Below are positions 1 to 11,014 of a stretch of DNA of 25,502 nt, in pieces (positions within the stretch are counted from its first letter, which is position 1; every line of letters starts with the position of its first letter). The position numbers and the translations under genes were made by a program. This stretch comes from Catenaria anguillulae PL171. Taxonomy: Eukaryota; Blastocladiomycota; Blastocladiomycetes; Blastocladiales; Catenariaceae. The notes beneath the pieces were generated by a model, which was not told where the DNA came from, searched no databases, and saw only the letters and a list, made by a program, of their open reading frames with translations. The DNA lies in the NCBI GenBank assembly GCA_002102555.1, contig MCFL01000330.1, positions 1 through 25,502 on the forward strand, in the 5' to 3' direction.

Positions 1-2055
1 GGCCATTGCCCAACCGCTCAATACCTTGTCCCGCGCCGATGCCCCACTCCTCACCAAGACTGCGCTCATGCAGCTGCCGCACATGGACCTCGATCTCGCC
101 AGCCAGCTCAACAACGTCGAACTACTCCGCTTCATGCTGGCTGGAGCCAAAAGCCCGGCGGGCGACCCGTGCAATTCTCTCGGCCCATTCGCGCGCCATG
201 CAATCCGGATCCATCGATGCTCTGAATTGGTGGTTGGACGAGTCCCAGCTGTTCTTCAAGTGGTACGAAGACGATCTTGCCGCGGCTGCGCCGGTGGCCA
301 GTGAATGTGTTGGATTGGTGGAAGTCACGGGGTTCCCGCGCTCTGAAAAGTTTTCCTTGCTCAAGGCTGTTTGGTGGGCGTCGAATGCGGGGCATGAACA
401 AGTGCTGGACTGTTGCTTGCGCATTTTGCGCCCGAGCAATTCGAAAATGTCAATGCCGAGCGCAACATGATGTCGGTTGCCGCCCTTCAACGCAAGGTGG
501 GCTATTGAACTGGTGGTATCACAAGGCGGAACAAGGAGTGGTCAAGCTGCCGTCCTTGACCGATATTGTAGAATTGCGTTTGAAAAGAAGCATGTATCGT
601 GTTGAGTGGTGTGCGAGACATCCAGTGGCTGGGAGCACCACATTTGGCCGGTCGCGACAATACAGCAGCGTGTTGGCGTGCGCAGTCAAGCACTCGTTGC
701 TCAGTGGATCGATAGACTTGCATTGTCCCCTTCAAGTTTGAGTATTGGCCAGCCACGCAGGCAGCGTGCGCGGCAGGCGACTTTGTCGCCCTCAAGTGGT
801 TGCACTCGCGACAATTTGTGTTTGGTTCCCGTGTTCAAGTCCTTTCCTGTGCGACCATGGCGGGCAGCATTGAAATGCTTGAATGGATCCAAAATCATGT
901 CGACGTGGCAGAGCCAAAAGAACGGTTGGCACCGCCATTTATGTTTCGTGAATTTGATCCATTTCTGGGCGGCTTCAAGAGCGAGCGGGTCCAAGTTCTT
1001 GACTGGTTGGTTGACAATGGCTACGAACTTGATTCTGCATCTCAGTTTCGGTCGAGTCCTACTTTGAGTTTGCGAGCAAGGGGCAGAACAGCGCTGTGTT
1101 TGATTGGTTGCTGGCCCGAGTCTCTTCAGTTTTGGAAGCGGCGGATCTCGAGCGAATCGCCTTTTTCGACCGGATTGGAGCAGGCATCTTACTCTGCCAG
1201 TGTTCCGCACTAGATTGGTGGCTGCGCACGCTGACGCGGACTGGCTGGTCGCCGCTCGAGTCGCATCAAGCGCCAAGCCGGCCGCACGCTTCTTCGGCCA
1301 GTTGTTTGAGAAGGATAATGTACACGTTTTGGACTGGTGGTTGAACCGCTCTGGACAGCTTATGGACTGCCTTGATTTCGGCAGTCCATATGTGCAAGCA
1401 TCGGATTCCGTCAGGAGGATACCAACGTGATTCCTGGGTTGAAGCTGTGGCTCGACTCTGGCCGCGGAATGCATTTTGCCGCATGCATTAACAATGCCAG
1501 CTTGCGCGGCAACTTGAAAGTGCTTGATTGGTTTCTTCACGTCGCAAAGGCGCCCGTTTCCGAGTTTGTCAAGGCATTCACATGCAGCAGTTTTGGGCCC
1601 GGCCCGTTTAGTTTTGAAACACATTCGCGGTCGCTGCTGTGGTGGTGGGCCAACGTACCTCACGTTTGCAATGACCCAAGTCTTCGAATCAACTGCTATC
1701 AGTTTTCCAACACGATTCACGCCCACATTCTCAAGGACATGCTCAAGTATTCGTTTGTTCCCTTGCAAGATGTGTGCGATTCATCGGATCATGGGACGTT
1801 GCCATGCTCATGTATCTCAAGGCGCAGAGCATGGAGCAGTTGGCATTTCAAGGGCCGCAAGTGGAACAGTCGCTGGTTGTTGCGAGCCAGAACGATCACG
1901 ACAATGTACTTGATTGGTGGAGGACCCAGTCTGGATTGCAGGATTTGAAATGCCCCCAAGAGCTCACGTCCGGGAAGCTCAAGGTTGGGGTCAGCACAAA
2001 GAAGTGGTGGGAGGAGAAGTATGGCGTTCAATTGGTAGCCTTGCGCGATTCCTGA
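1..2055 (+). pseudogene. Broken 'LDWW' ankyrin-like repeat gene (3' part, paralogue of the gene at 17331-19673)
   Basis: The window opens inside this gene. The first readable stretch (PLNTLSRADAPLLTKTALMQ, then LPHMDLDLASQLNNVELLRF) aligns closely with the N-terminal region of the intact minus-strand repeat protein (PLNVLPRASSPLLTQVALMR, LPHVDLDDAAKLGDVALLRF). Repeat cores follow: ALNWWLDESQ, VLDWWKSRGS, EMLEWIQNHV, VQVLDWLVDNG, VHVLDWWLNRSG, KVLDWFLHVAK, SLLWWWANVPH, VLDWWRTQSG. The C terminus (TKKWWEEKYGV, stop at 2053-2055) also matches the paralogue. The reading frame changes at least seven times between positions 150 and 1790, while the paralogue is open throughout. I therefore call a degenerate duplicate of a host gene. 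Short introns do not explain the changes, because they fall inside repeat units. Frame changes elsewhere in the window leave sequence error as a partial explanation. The repeats resemble degenerate ankyrin helix pairs, which normally mediate protein binding. No specific function can be given. Confidence 0.75.
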
Positions 2056-2942
2056 GTTGCCCCTGTTCTATTCTTCATCGTTTTGTTGCTGCACCGACAT
2101 TCGTGCATGCTGCCTGGAGCCACACTATGCCTCGTGTAACCTTCTGGTTTAGGTTCATGCGTTGTTGGACCGAATACTCAAATGTGTATGTTTGCAAGTG
2201 GGATTGCATCCCGTCGAGTCGCCCTTTCTCCAAAACTGCTCGCTGCTCCCCTCTCTGCGTAATAGTACCTACTGTATTGTGCAGACCTCCTGCCAGTCCA
2301 GGCATGTGCCGCGGTGCCACAGAACCCGCAGAGGACGGCGCCACCGCCAAATCGTTCATTTCCTTCAGCTTGATCATCTGAGACATCAAAATACTGTCCA
2401 CTTTGTCCCATGATCGTTTGTGAGGCTTCGTTTGCTTCCTGTGACGTTTTTGGCCAGTGACGCGTTCGCAGTGGCGGACAAAGCCGCATCTCACGCGTAA
2501 ACATCAGGAAGCAACCAACGAAAGCCAGGCAAGCTTCATCGCCACCAATCCGCTTGGCCGCCGTATGGGGCCAAGCTCTGACTCTGACAGAGATGATGAG
2601 ATCCGGGGATCCTGAGATTGCGAATGGTGACCTGTAACTGTTTATAGTTGTGCCCATCGTGACAAAGTGTCTCACAAGATTCCATTTAGCCCCACGAGTC
2701 ATCGGCACACACCTAGTCATGGGTGTGCTGCGGCCTTTGCGAATTGCCCAGGCAGCGACCCTCTCCTGCAACAAAATCAGAAAGCATGACAGAAGGAGGC
2801 CTATAAAGTTACAACCGCATTCCTTTACCTTCTCAGGCCGATAGGCAACGTGCTCACTGATAGAGCTTCCAGCACGCTCATCCCAGTGTCATAGATCTCT
2901 CTTCAGCATTTGCTTGGCCTCAACCACGATATTAATAGAAAG
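2056..2942. other. Intergenic, no confident gene
   Basis: This stretch lies between the stop of the left-end repeat pseudogene and the ATG of the proline-rich secreted protein. A minus-strand open frame (2178-2774, 198 codons) exists, but it shows no recognisable domain, and another minus-strand frame (2075-2494) overlaps it. I do not support either as a gene. The right end should hold the promoter of the gene starting at 2943. No clear TATA box or repeat was recognised. Confidence 0.5.
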
Positions 2943-3583
2943 ATGCGCGTCCTGTCCTTGACTGTCTCCATTCTCGCAGTCATTGCCGTTTTCAGTGCGC
3001 TGGCAATCGAGCCCCGATTGCCAAAGAAGATGCGCCAGTCGCATCCGAGTCGCGCGAGGCTGGTCAAGCGCTTCCGCTTCCCGTGCCCCACGCCCACGCC
3101 CGCGTCCCGTTCCGCGTCCGGTTCCCAGGCCAAGTCCCAAGCGTCCCACTCCTCAACCTCCCAAAACGTCCTGCCCCGCAACCCCCCAAAAAGGCTCCCA
3201 AGCGCCCTGCACCAAAGCAACCCAAGCGCCCGGCGCCAACTCCGCCAAAGCGGCCCCCCGCTCCAGCTCCGGCCCCTCCCGCGCCTGCGCCCGTCAATCC
3301 CGCTCCTGTACCTGTCAATCCTGGACCGAATCCGCCCATTGTCAACCCGCCACCATCAACTTGCCGCCCATCAACCTGCCGCCGTTCCTTCCGCCGGCGC
3401 CGCCTGTGCAGCCGATTCTTCCCGTGAATCCAGATCCGCAGCCGCCCGTGGACCCCGTTGAAACCCACGCCGACGGATCCTGCGCCAGAGCCTGAGCCGA
3501 CGCCAGAGCCCGAGGAGCCGACGGCGACCCAGAATGTCGTTGAGCCAGTGCCGACCGAAACAGAGGTGACGGATGGCGAGTAG
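2943..3583 (+). CDS. Secreted proline-rich low-complexity protein, frame-disrupted
   Basis: The ATG at 2943 starts a textbook signal peptide (MRVLSLTVSILAVIAVFSAL, then ALA). What follows reads well only after changing frame. A propeptide-like piece (APIAKEDAPVASESREAGQA) comes first, then Lys/Pro/Ala repeats (KRPAPKQPKRPAPTPPKRPP), an APAPVNPAPVPVNPG block, an INLPPINLPPFLPPAPP block, and a final acidic Pro/Glu/Thr tail (PAPEPEPTPEPEEPTATQ) ending at TAG 3581-3583. The simplest path needs three frame changes (near 3003, 3350 and 3460). None is explained by a GT-AG intron of usual size. It would be an extracellular or cell-surface low-complexity protein, perhaps wall-associated (inference). 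It may be a pseudogene or an intact gene with indel errors, since repetitive C/G-rich sequence is error-prone. There is no family assignment. The coding character is fairly sure, the gene model is not. Confidence 0.5.
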
Positions 3584-3994
3584 GTTTGAGAACTCGTTGT
3601 GCGATTCGCATTCGCTACGGGAAATGTTGTGGTTTTTGAAGAGATTTGAGGTTCCAATTGCTCTCATTTTGATGTGTATTCATGTCTCGTTTGTTTTCTG
3701 TGCTTTAAGAATGACATTTGTGTCCAGTTGTTTCGGTCTGTGCTCATGAGGCCATTCACTCGGACAATTGAAGTGTAGCAGGCATGACGCCCATGCAGAC
3801 GAGCGAATGAAATCATCGTGACAAACAGTGACGGACAACGACGACAAAATGGCCAAGCACAAACGCAATAAGGAAAAGAGATGTGGGAACAAGGATGTGA
3901 GAATGCCAGGAGCGAGGACTCCAAGAGACGAGGCAAGAAAGAAAAAAAGTGAACCATGTCATTTGAATCTCAATGCAACGGAACAATGTGTAGT
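3584..3994. other. Convergent intergenic spacer
   Basis: About 410 bp lies between the 3' ends of two convergent genes (the proline-rich protein on plus, GRAM/VASt on minus). It is less GC-rich than the flanking coding sequence and shows no convincing open frame. It presumably holds both 3' UTRs. Confidence 0.5.
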
Positions 3995-6900
3995 CTACAA
4001 CTCGGCCTTTTCATTGCTCGCCGCCTCTGGCCGCTCAATATTCGGAACATCCTTGCTCGCGACTGGCACCGGCACTGGGGCGGGCGGAATGCCCGTCTCC
4101 ACTGTTGCTATCGCGACTGTCACCTTGCTCGAGCTCGTTGGCGTCGTAGCTGCCGACGATGGTGCCGGGTCTATAGCTGACGGCGTCGGTAGCGCTTTGG
4201 TCGTCGTCGGCGAAGGAGCCACTGCTGTCCAAGTCACACCCAAACTGGCTTGCTGCTGTGCCCGCGTCACGGAACCGTGCATGGCCCGCAATTGCCAAAA
4301 CACGACCAGATTGAGAAACACCAACGCAATCAACAAGCCCAAGTGTAATCTATCCACGCTCGACGTTGCCGCACGTGCCGATGGTGCGCCTGCATCTCGC
4401 CCCTTGCTGACAGGGCCCGACTTGCTTGACCGCTTGCCCGATGCCCGATGATGCCCGCTTCCACGCCGCACAGGTCCGGCCCCATCGCCGGCGGCCGCCA
4501 GATCGGTCTTGCCCGACGCACGGGGCAACTTTGCCGACCCACTCGCCTTGCCCATGCCCAGTGCCGAGCTTGTTCCCGATCCCGACCGTGTTCTACGCCG
4601 CACAGGCTTGGCGGGACTGGCTACCGCCGCCGCCGCCGATGCTGCCTTGCCAAACTGCGCGCGGATGGCCTCATCCACTTGCATCCAATACTTTTTCTGT
4701 CCGTCAATCGCGCCATTCTCAATCGTACCCTTGAGCATCCACACGGACTTGGACCACTTGACGGCGACACTCACCTTGACGCGTGTCGCGCCCTGGCCCG
4801 CGTGCGTCATGCAAATGTGCGCGTGGATCGCAAAGCTCGTGCCCGAAGGAACATCGGGCGTTTCCGTGACGGCCGCCACGGCAAAGTGCGAAGGGGAGCT
4901 GTCGACCATGGACTCGCGCGACTTGACGCCCGTGACTTTGGGGGCGCCGGGAACGGGCACGGGCAGGTTGAGGGGCATGTTGTAGGTGAGTGCGCGGGCT
5001 GCTGAAGTGGGTGGCAACGAGGTAGAGGGAGGCGCGGCCGGGTCCCAGGGCCCAAAGTCGAGGTCGCTGCAGTTCATTTTGCCCTTGATGACGAGGTCAA
5101 TGATGGGTGCACCGGGTGTGTACAGGAACTCAAAGCTTTGTTCGGGGAGCACGTTGGGCCACTCCGTGTCGAGCACCACTTCGGGATGATGCGAGCATGA
5201 GCACGAGCCAATCGGAGGAAGCTTGACTGCAGGTTCGGCGTCAGCGGCGGGTGCCGGTACGGTCGCGGATGCCGGTGTTGATGCGCGCGACGGCGGTAAC
5301 GGAATCGAAGCTGCCGCAATCCTTGGCGATGACAGCAAGTCGGAGGAAGCGGCGTTCCGGAGCGACTGTGCTGCAACCACTACTGCGGGTGACGCATGAA
5401 TGGAAGACTCGGACAAGGACCGCGGGTGCGTGCCCTCCATTGGCGTCATGCCCAGAGCCGAGGCGGCCTCCTCGTTGAGAATGTTGGTCACGACCTTGTG
5501 CTTTGGTGCGCTACGAGCTGGAGATGCCTTAGCCGGGCTCGTTGCAGCAGACTTTTTGCGCTTGGGTGGTGGCAAGTGAGCGTGGACTTCGTGCACATCG
5601 TCGCCGTCGTCATCATCTTGTAAATCCCAGCCCGAATCATCATCGTCCTCCTCGCCCTCACCCTGTCGGTCTCCTTCATCATCCGACTCGTCCCCATCGT
5701 CACTTGCTGCGCCGGACGCTGAAACAACCGAGCGCCGGCCACTCGCCGACCCGCCCGTCCGCCTTCTTGCAACCCCGTGCATCGACGGCCGACCCGCATC
5801 ACTGGCAGAATCTGTGTTGCTCGTCGACTCGCCGCCCGCACCCAATCCCAACTTTGACCCACCCAACAACCCTTTACCTGAGCCACCATTGCCATCCATC
5901 AACCCGGCACTTGACGAAGACACACTGGTATTTCTTGACGACGATCCAAACGTAAACAACCTCTTTCTCGACTGGCTCCTGGACCTCCTACCCTTGCCCT
6001 TCTTGCTCTCTGCTGCAGCGGCTGCTCCCTCAATGGTCCCATGCGGACGGTCCGGGTGGAAAGGCAAGCACATTTCGCCCGCCTCGCCCCTGGCCTTGTG
6101 CCATAGCGAGCACATGAGATTGAAGGCCAGCTCGCGAAAGATGAAGGATGCAAAAAAGTATCTCTGTGTGTGCGTGTGTACCTCGATGGCGTTTGGGAAG
6201 ATGAGCGCCGTCACACGCTTTTCAATCAAAGTGACATCGGCCAACGGGATTTGCACTGACGTGACCCAGCCAAAGATGACGGCGTGGAAGCAAATGTGCC
6301 GCTCGGTCAAATACAGCCGCCCTTGAACGAGGATTTCCTTTTGCAGAGCGCAAGAAAAGTCTTCAATGAGGAACTCGTCGAGTGGAAGGTGCTTGAAGAT
6401 GGCATGGAAGGCGTGATTTTTGGAGTGTTTGGCAACCAGTGGAATATCGGGCGGGCCCGGAAGAGTGGACGAGGAAGATGAGGCCGCCGGGGCAGAGTTG
6501 GGGGTCGGCGTCGAGGTTGATTCGTGCAGAGTAGGAAAGGGTGACAGGGTCGGTCCGTAGTTGGTGCGGGTATTGGATGGGGCGGCCATGGTGGACGAGC
6601 GTGGGCGAGCTTGTTTGTCTGGTTGACGAGATGGTGAGGATGATGCGGCAGTTGCTGCCGCGCTGATCGATCGCGGGCGAGGTGATAGGGAATTCGGGTC
6701 CAGGGTATCTTGGTCAGAAGGCACAGGGGCTGCCGTGGTGGTTTGAATGGAAGGGCGCGGTTGCAGGGGCTGGTCTACGTGGGCGGCGGTCGTATTGGTC
6801 GCTGGCGATTGTGGATCTTGTTGAGCCGTCATCGATGGCTCGGGAGACAGTTCGCTGGACGACAAGTCTGGCGACACTGCCTGGGATGGCTGCCGAGAAT

Positions 6901-8031
6901 CGGTCGGGGTCGGCAGCGATGCTGCTGCGGTGGTGGTCATTGCGGATGATGGCGGAACAGGTGCAGCGATGGTAGGCGAATTGGCAGTGGGAGCAGTAGT
7001 CGTTGAAGGTGAGGCAAGGTTGACCATCAAGTTGATGGGCTGGACCATGACTCGGGCAATCCGAGAGCCCACGTTGAAGAACCCCGATGACGATGAGGAC
7101 GAAGTAGCGGTTGACGTGGGCGGCGCAGTCGACGAAGTCGGGCGTTCGGATGAAGCGCTCGTGAGTTCGCCCGAGGAGGTTAGGGTGATGGACGGCAAAT
7201 CTGAGGTAGGGACGAATCACCATCATTGGTTTGGTCAGTCTCCGTATTCGATACCCAGACATGGTGGTACAGGAATCAAGCCAAAACTCGGAGGCGCATA
7301 CCACGTTGCTCGGAGTCGGCTGCTGCATAGTTTGCTGGTATCGCACCAGCGTCAATGACATTCGCAGATGAGGCGGCCTGAAGGTCAAGTGAATGGAGGA
7401 GGCCAAGCAAATCGTTAGCATTTGGATGTGGCGTCGTCTGCGACGCGAAAGTGGCGATCGTCGGTGGCTGATGGCAAGAGCACGTCGGCTTGGGCAACCC
7501 TGAGCAAATCAAGTTCAGACGCTACATGTCTGTTGCTTGGCATTCTTGGCAGGTTGAGCCGCCGTGCACGAGAGCCAGAAAATCAGGACTTCAGAAGGCC
7601 ACCGAAAATCTGCGACCCCAGCGTTCATGTCAAGGCAAGAAAGACGGGCGTGCCTTTTGCGTGTTGGCTGCGAGAAGGTCGCGTCCATCCGCCGACCCGT
7701 TGCCCAAATTTGGTGTAGCCGGGACATGAGACGGCCCGTGAAGATTGGGAGAGGATTCAGACAAGTGCTCGGAATATCCGTTGTCGTTGATGTTGATATT
7801 GCCGCCTCTGGCGCTGTCGGAGAGAACCGAGGATCGACGACTACTGTCCGGCAGAGAGCCGGGCCGCTGATCAGTTTCCTGGCCGAAGGGTGCAGCTGAC
7901 GTAGATGCTGGTGCTGGTGAGCTGTGTCTCTCGGAAGCGGAGACGGGACTGGCACCTGGTTGACTCGATCTGCTACTGGGCGAGTCTGGGGTCGAGGGTA
8001 GAGGCCGACGCGACAGGGTCGACATGAGCAT
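3995..8031 (-). CDS. GRAM + VASt domain membrane protein (LAM/Ysp2/GRAMD1-Aster-like sterol transfer protein), at least 3 exons
   Basis: Exon 3 (7200-3995) holds over 1,060 codons. In order: a Ser/Thr/Pro-rich N-terminal region; a GRAM domain at about 6420-6090 (HAIFKHLPLDEFLIEDFSCA, LYLTERHICFHAVIFGW, IPLADVTLIEKR); a basic then strongly acidic linker (EEDDDDSGWDLQDDDD); a VASt/StART-like domain at about 5150-4655 (LPEQSFEFLYTPGAPIIDL, MNCSDLDFGPWD, VKWSKSVWMLKGTIENGA, KKYWMQVDEAI); and one membrane helix at about 4346-4286 (LHLGLLIALVFLNLVVFWQL). This is the order of fungal LAM proteins, ER-anchored proteins that move sterol at membrane contact sites. Exon 3 has no ATG near its 5' end. A GT-AG intron (7301-7201, donor GTATGC, acceptor CTCAG) joins it in frame to an exon at about 7499-7302 (NDLLGLLHSLDLQAA ... 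AADSEQR). Further upstream a Ser/Pro-rich frame begins at ATG 8031 in a strong context (CCACCATG) and runs to about 7640 (MLMSTLSRRPLPSTPDSPSS). The exon 1-2 junction is unresolved: a weak GTCTTT donor near 7637 with an acceptor at 7500 is possible, and exon 2 may contain a frame change. Family call firm, 5' end inferred. Confidence 0.85.
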
Positions 8032-8771
8032 GGTGGAGGGGAAAGATGGCGCAGGTTGGATCAGTTGCTTCGCTTTGATGTCAGGCACAGTTGCATTGAG
8101 TGCAAAGGCAGGATTGCTCCTTTGATTCGAGTATTTCCCAGTGACCAATGAATTGATGTCTGACGATGATACGTGCAAGATGGCACTTCGAAGTCTTGAT
8201 CGGATCGATTGTGATCAGAATTGTCTTTGAATTACGTCGTAAGTACAACCAGCAAGGTTATACGGCGAGCGAGCCTGCAAACGCGAGGTATGCTGCCAGA
8301 TACCTTGAGTACCGGAGCGTATATACATCCACAGCAGTAGCGGATTCAGAAATGCCGGGATGAGCTGCATGTACTTTCAACTTGAAGATTCGTTGCGCCA
8401 TTCGCCAGCTAAGAGTTCTTTGGGGACTTTCCAGGGTGAAGTGTCGTGGCAATCATGTGACTCGCATCGCGAGGACAGATTGTATTTACCTCATCTCCAG
8501 CTTCGTAAAAGCGTAAAAGCGTGTCAGTTCAGACAATTGAGTATGACGCGGAGATAAATAGCAGCAAAGCGGTGTATGTTTTGTTCCCATCAGCGACGAT
8601 GCGCGAAAACAGGGCTGTGCTTCGGACGTAACATCCTTCTGCAGCCCTTGCCGGTAAAGGAATGGCTTTCCAGGATAGCACATGCAAACCCATGCCATAC
8701 CCCGGATTGATACAACGTCCAGTGCCGCATAGAAACTTAGAGCAAACAACAGTTCAATTCAAATCGGCATC
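8032..8771. promoter_or_regulatory. Divergent intergenic region / presumed bidirectional promoter
   Basis: About 740 bp separates the inferred ATG of the minus-strand GRAM/VASt gene from the ATG of the plus-strand membrane protein. It is AT-richer than its surroundings. A TATA-like string (GCGTATATAC) sits near 8319-8328, about 440 bp upstream of the plus-strand ATG, which is far for a core promoter. No conserved operator was recognised. The regulatory role is inferred from position only. Confidence 0.4.
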
Positions 8772-11014
8772 ATGGGCGTCCGAACCTGCCTGACGGGCGC
8801 ACTCAACGCGATATGGAATGTCAAGGAATACATCATCATCATTGGCATCGCCGTCACATTGGTCATTGATCATTACTTGCCGACATACAACCAAAGCCGA
8901 TTTCTCACGGCATCCTACGCCGCATCCGCCCTCACCATCATCTCCTCGTACGCATCGTCGGTGCTATGCGACCTGTATGCCCGAAATGCGCTCAAGGTCA
9001 TGCTCCAGGGGACAACGCGCGAGGGGGTTCTCATGCAAATCGTAAACATACAGTGCATTTTGGTCCCGAGGGAACCTGCCAGCTACATCAGAATCTGGAT
9101 CTGACGCGAATACCATTGTTTCACGGTACAGAGTTACGCAGCGTTAAGTGACGGAGTCCTGTCCATCGCTACTCGCACGCTGTCGGAAGCCAAGACGCAT
9201 GGGACCAAGAAAGTCGGGACGACTCGTTTCCTCATTGTGTTTTCATCCGTTGTCGCCTTTTGCACGTCTACCATTTGGGGTTGGCTCTCGGCCAATTTCG
9301 TCACAGACACGGTGCTTTCCAAGGCTCATGACTCTCAAGAACTCATTACCTCGGTGAACACCAACAACCCGTTTGGCATGGCATCGTGTGCGAGCGCACT
9401 CACAGCCGGAAACGTTTCCTTCACGGTACGGCTCTCGGTCATTGCTATTACTGATCCAGACTTACCTTGTCCGTGTGCTATCAAAGTTCAACTCTGGACC
9501 CAGTGTCCCGCTTGGAGAAATGCTCGAAGCCGTCTATTCAACCACACTCGTCAGCTCAGATCAAGCTGTCCGCAACGCCACGGCCCCTTATCTGGATGAC
9601 TTTATCCAGGTCCAAAACAGCCAAGGACTCAAACTCGCCGTCATGATCCCGCTCTCACCCACACATTATACACGCTTCCGCACCACACTTGTTGGCGTCA
9701 ACGTCACGTGTGCCATCAAGACGGGCGATAAGACCATGGGCTCGCTGAGCAACGCAACGGGCATCGACGTGACGCCAACATTCACGCTTCCTGTGGGCTT
9801 CACCGACCTCTTGTCACAAACCGTCCAGCTCAAGCGCGGCTATGCCGGCATTTCTGACTTGTCAAACGATGTGATTACCCGCGTCGCAGCAAACCCAAGC
9901 ATCATGGCGATTCCTGAGTGCTCGTTTGGCGTATGCGAGGCATTTGCAAAGGATCTCATCTTCGGTCTGAGGTGCGGAGTTGCCGCGTACACCATGGACG
10001 TGACTGTGACAAAGGGTATCCCCGAGTCTGTACGGCAATCGCTCGGGACAAGTCCATCGGCGGCCGATTTGGCGAACGCCCAACGCACATCCATTACAAT
10101 CCACAGCACGTCCAGCGCGCCGGCGGTGGTTGCATTCATGCGCAATGCCCTCAGTGGGTGGTCGACGGCCCTGCAGTGGTCGTGGTTGGCTCGGACGTAT
10201 CGGTTCATTCCTGATCCGGCAACATACATTTATCGGACAACCGAGACAAATGTGGTGAGAGACTATGAGGTCATGCTATCGTATGCCATCTTGGGATTGA
10301 TGCACCGCAACCAGACGTACAAGGTGCAGTTGACGGGAACGGCCAACACGGCAGGGTGCGCAGGCGTGGTCACTGCGGGCAATACGGCCTTGGTGCAATT
10401 ATCGACACCCGCGTACAGTAAGGCAACGGGAACAGTGCTCGTGACAAAGAACTTTGCGTGCGTTCAGTTTTGAGTTTTTTTTTTTTCTGGATCCTTGCCC
10501 ATGGTGCTTACTCTCAGCTCCATTTCTCAGCCAAACCTCCTACTCTTGGCCCGTTGCAGTTTTCGCGGGTATCCTTGGCGCCCTCTTGCTCATTCTTCTT
10601 CCACCCGTCACCACACCATTCTTGTGGCTGCAGGCCCGCCGCCGCAAATCCTCACCCATGAGCACAGTCCCGCTCGTCCCCTCCACCATCCCAGGCGCGG
10701 CCCCGGCCGGTCCCGATTCCGAAAAGGCCATCACTTCGTCGGATCTGCCGCCAATCAACTCGACGGCCGTTCTTCAAACGGCCATTTCCTCGGGCGCCCA
10801 CGGATTCGCCACTTCAGTGCAGCGTCTGCTCGAAGATTCCGAGGCAGAGGGCAAGCCGGGCGGAGACGTGTTTTTGATTGTGCCTCAACCTGCCAAGAGC
10901 GACGGGGTGGTGTTGAAGCGAGTGCGGTCGGCGGCCTCCAAAGCAAAAGGTGGATCTGGAGACAAGCCAACGGCGGCCACGGCGTTGATGAACGAGAAGG
11001 CGGACGGGGCATGA
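8772..11014 (+). CDS. Four-exon multi-pass membrane protein with a large ectodomain, family unknown
   Basis: The exons are 8772-9041, 9132-9425, 9487-10457 and 10531-11014. The introns are 9042-9131 (GTAAAC...TACAG), 9426-9486 (GTACGG...CAAAG) and 10458-10530 (GTGCGT...CTCAG). All junctions keep frame and give a 672-residue product. Hydrophobic segments: EYIIIIGIAVTLVIDHYLP (about residues 20-38), a possible second around TASYAASALTIISSYASSVL, FLIVFSSVVAFCTSTIWGWL (about 121-140), and WPVAVFAGILGALLLILLPP (about 518-537). A region of about 370 residues, with several NxT/S sites and cysteines, lies between the third and last segments. The topology therefore looks like a large luminal/extracellular domain and a cytosolic tail of about 130 residues rich in Ala, Ser and Lys. 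The third intron carries an unbroken T run just after its donor. I do not recognise the family. The architecture loosely resembles the right-end CatSper-like gene, but I see no clear sequence similarity. Confidence 0.8.

Noticed and set aside
701-1768. A 355-codon minus-strand open frame across the left repeat region
   Set aside because: It is antisense to the recognisable LDWW repeats and has no domain. It is a shadow of the plus-strand gene.
2178-2774. A 198-codon minus-strand open frame in the first spacer
   Set aside because: No domain, no neighbouring support, and another minus-strand frame overlaps it. Composition is not convincing.
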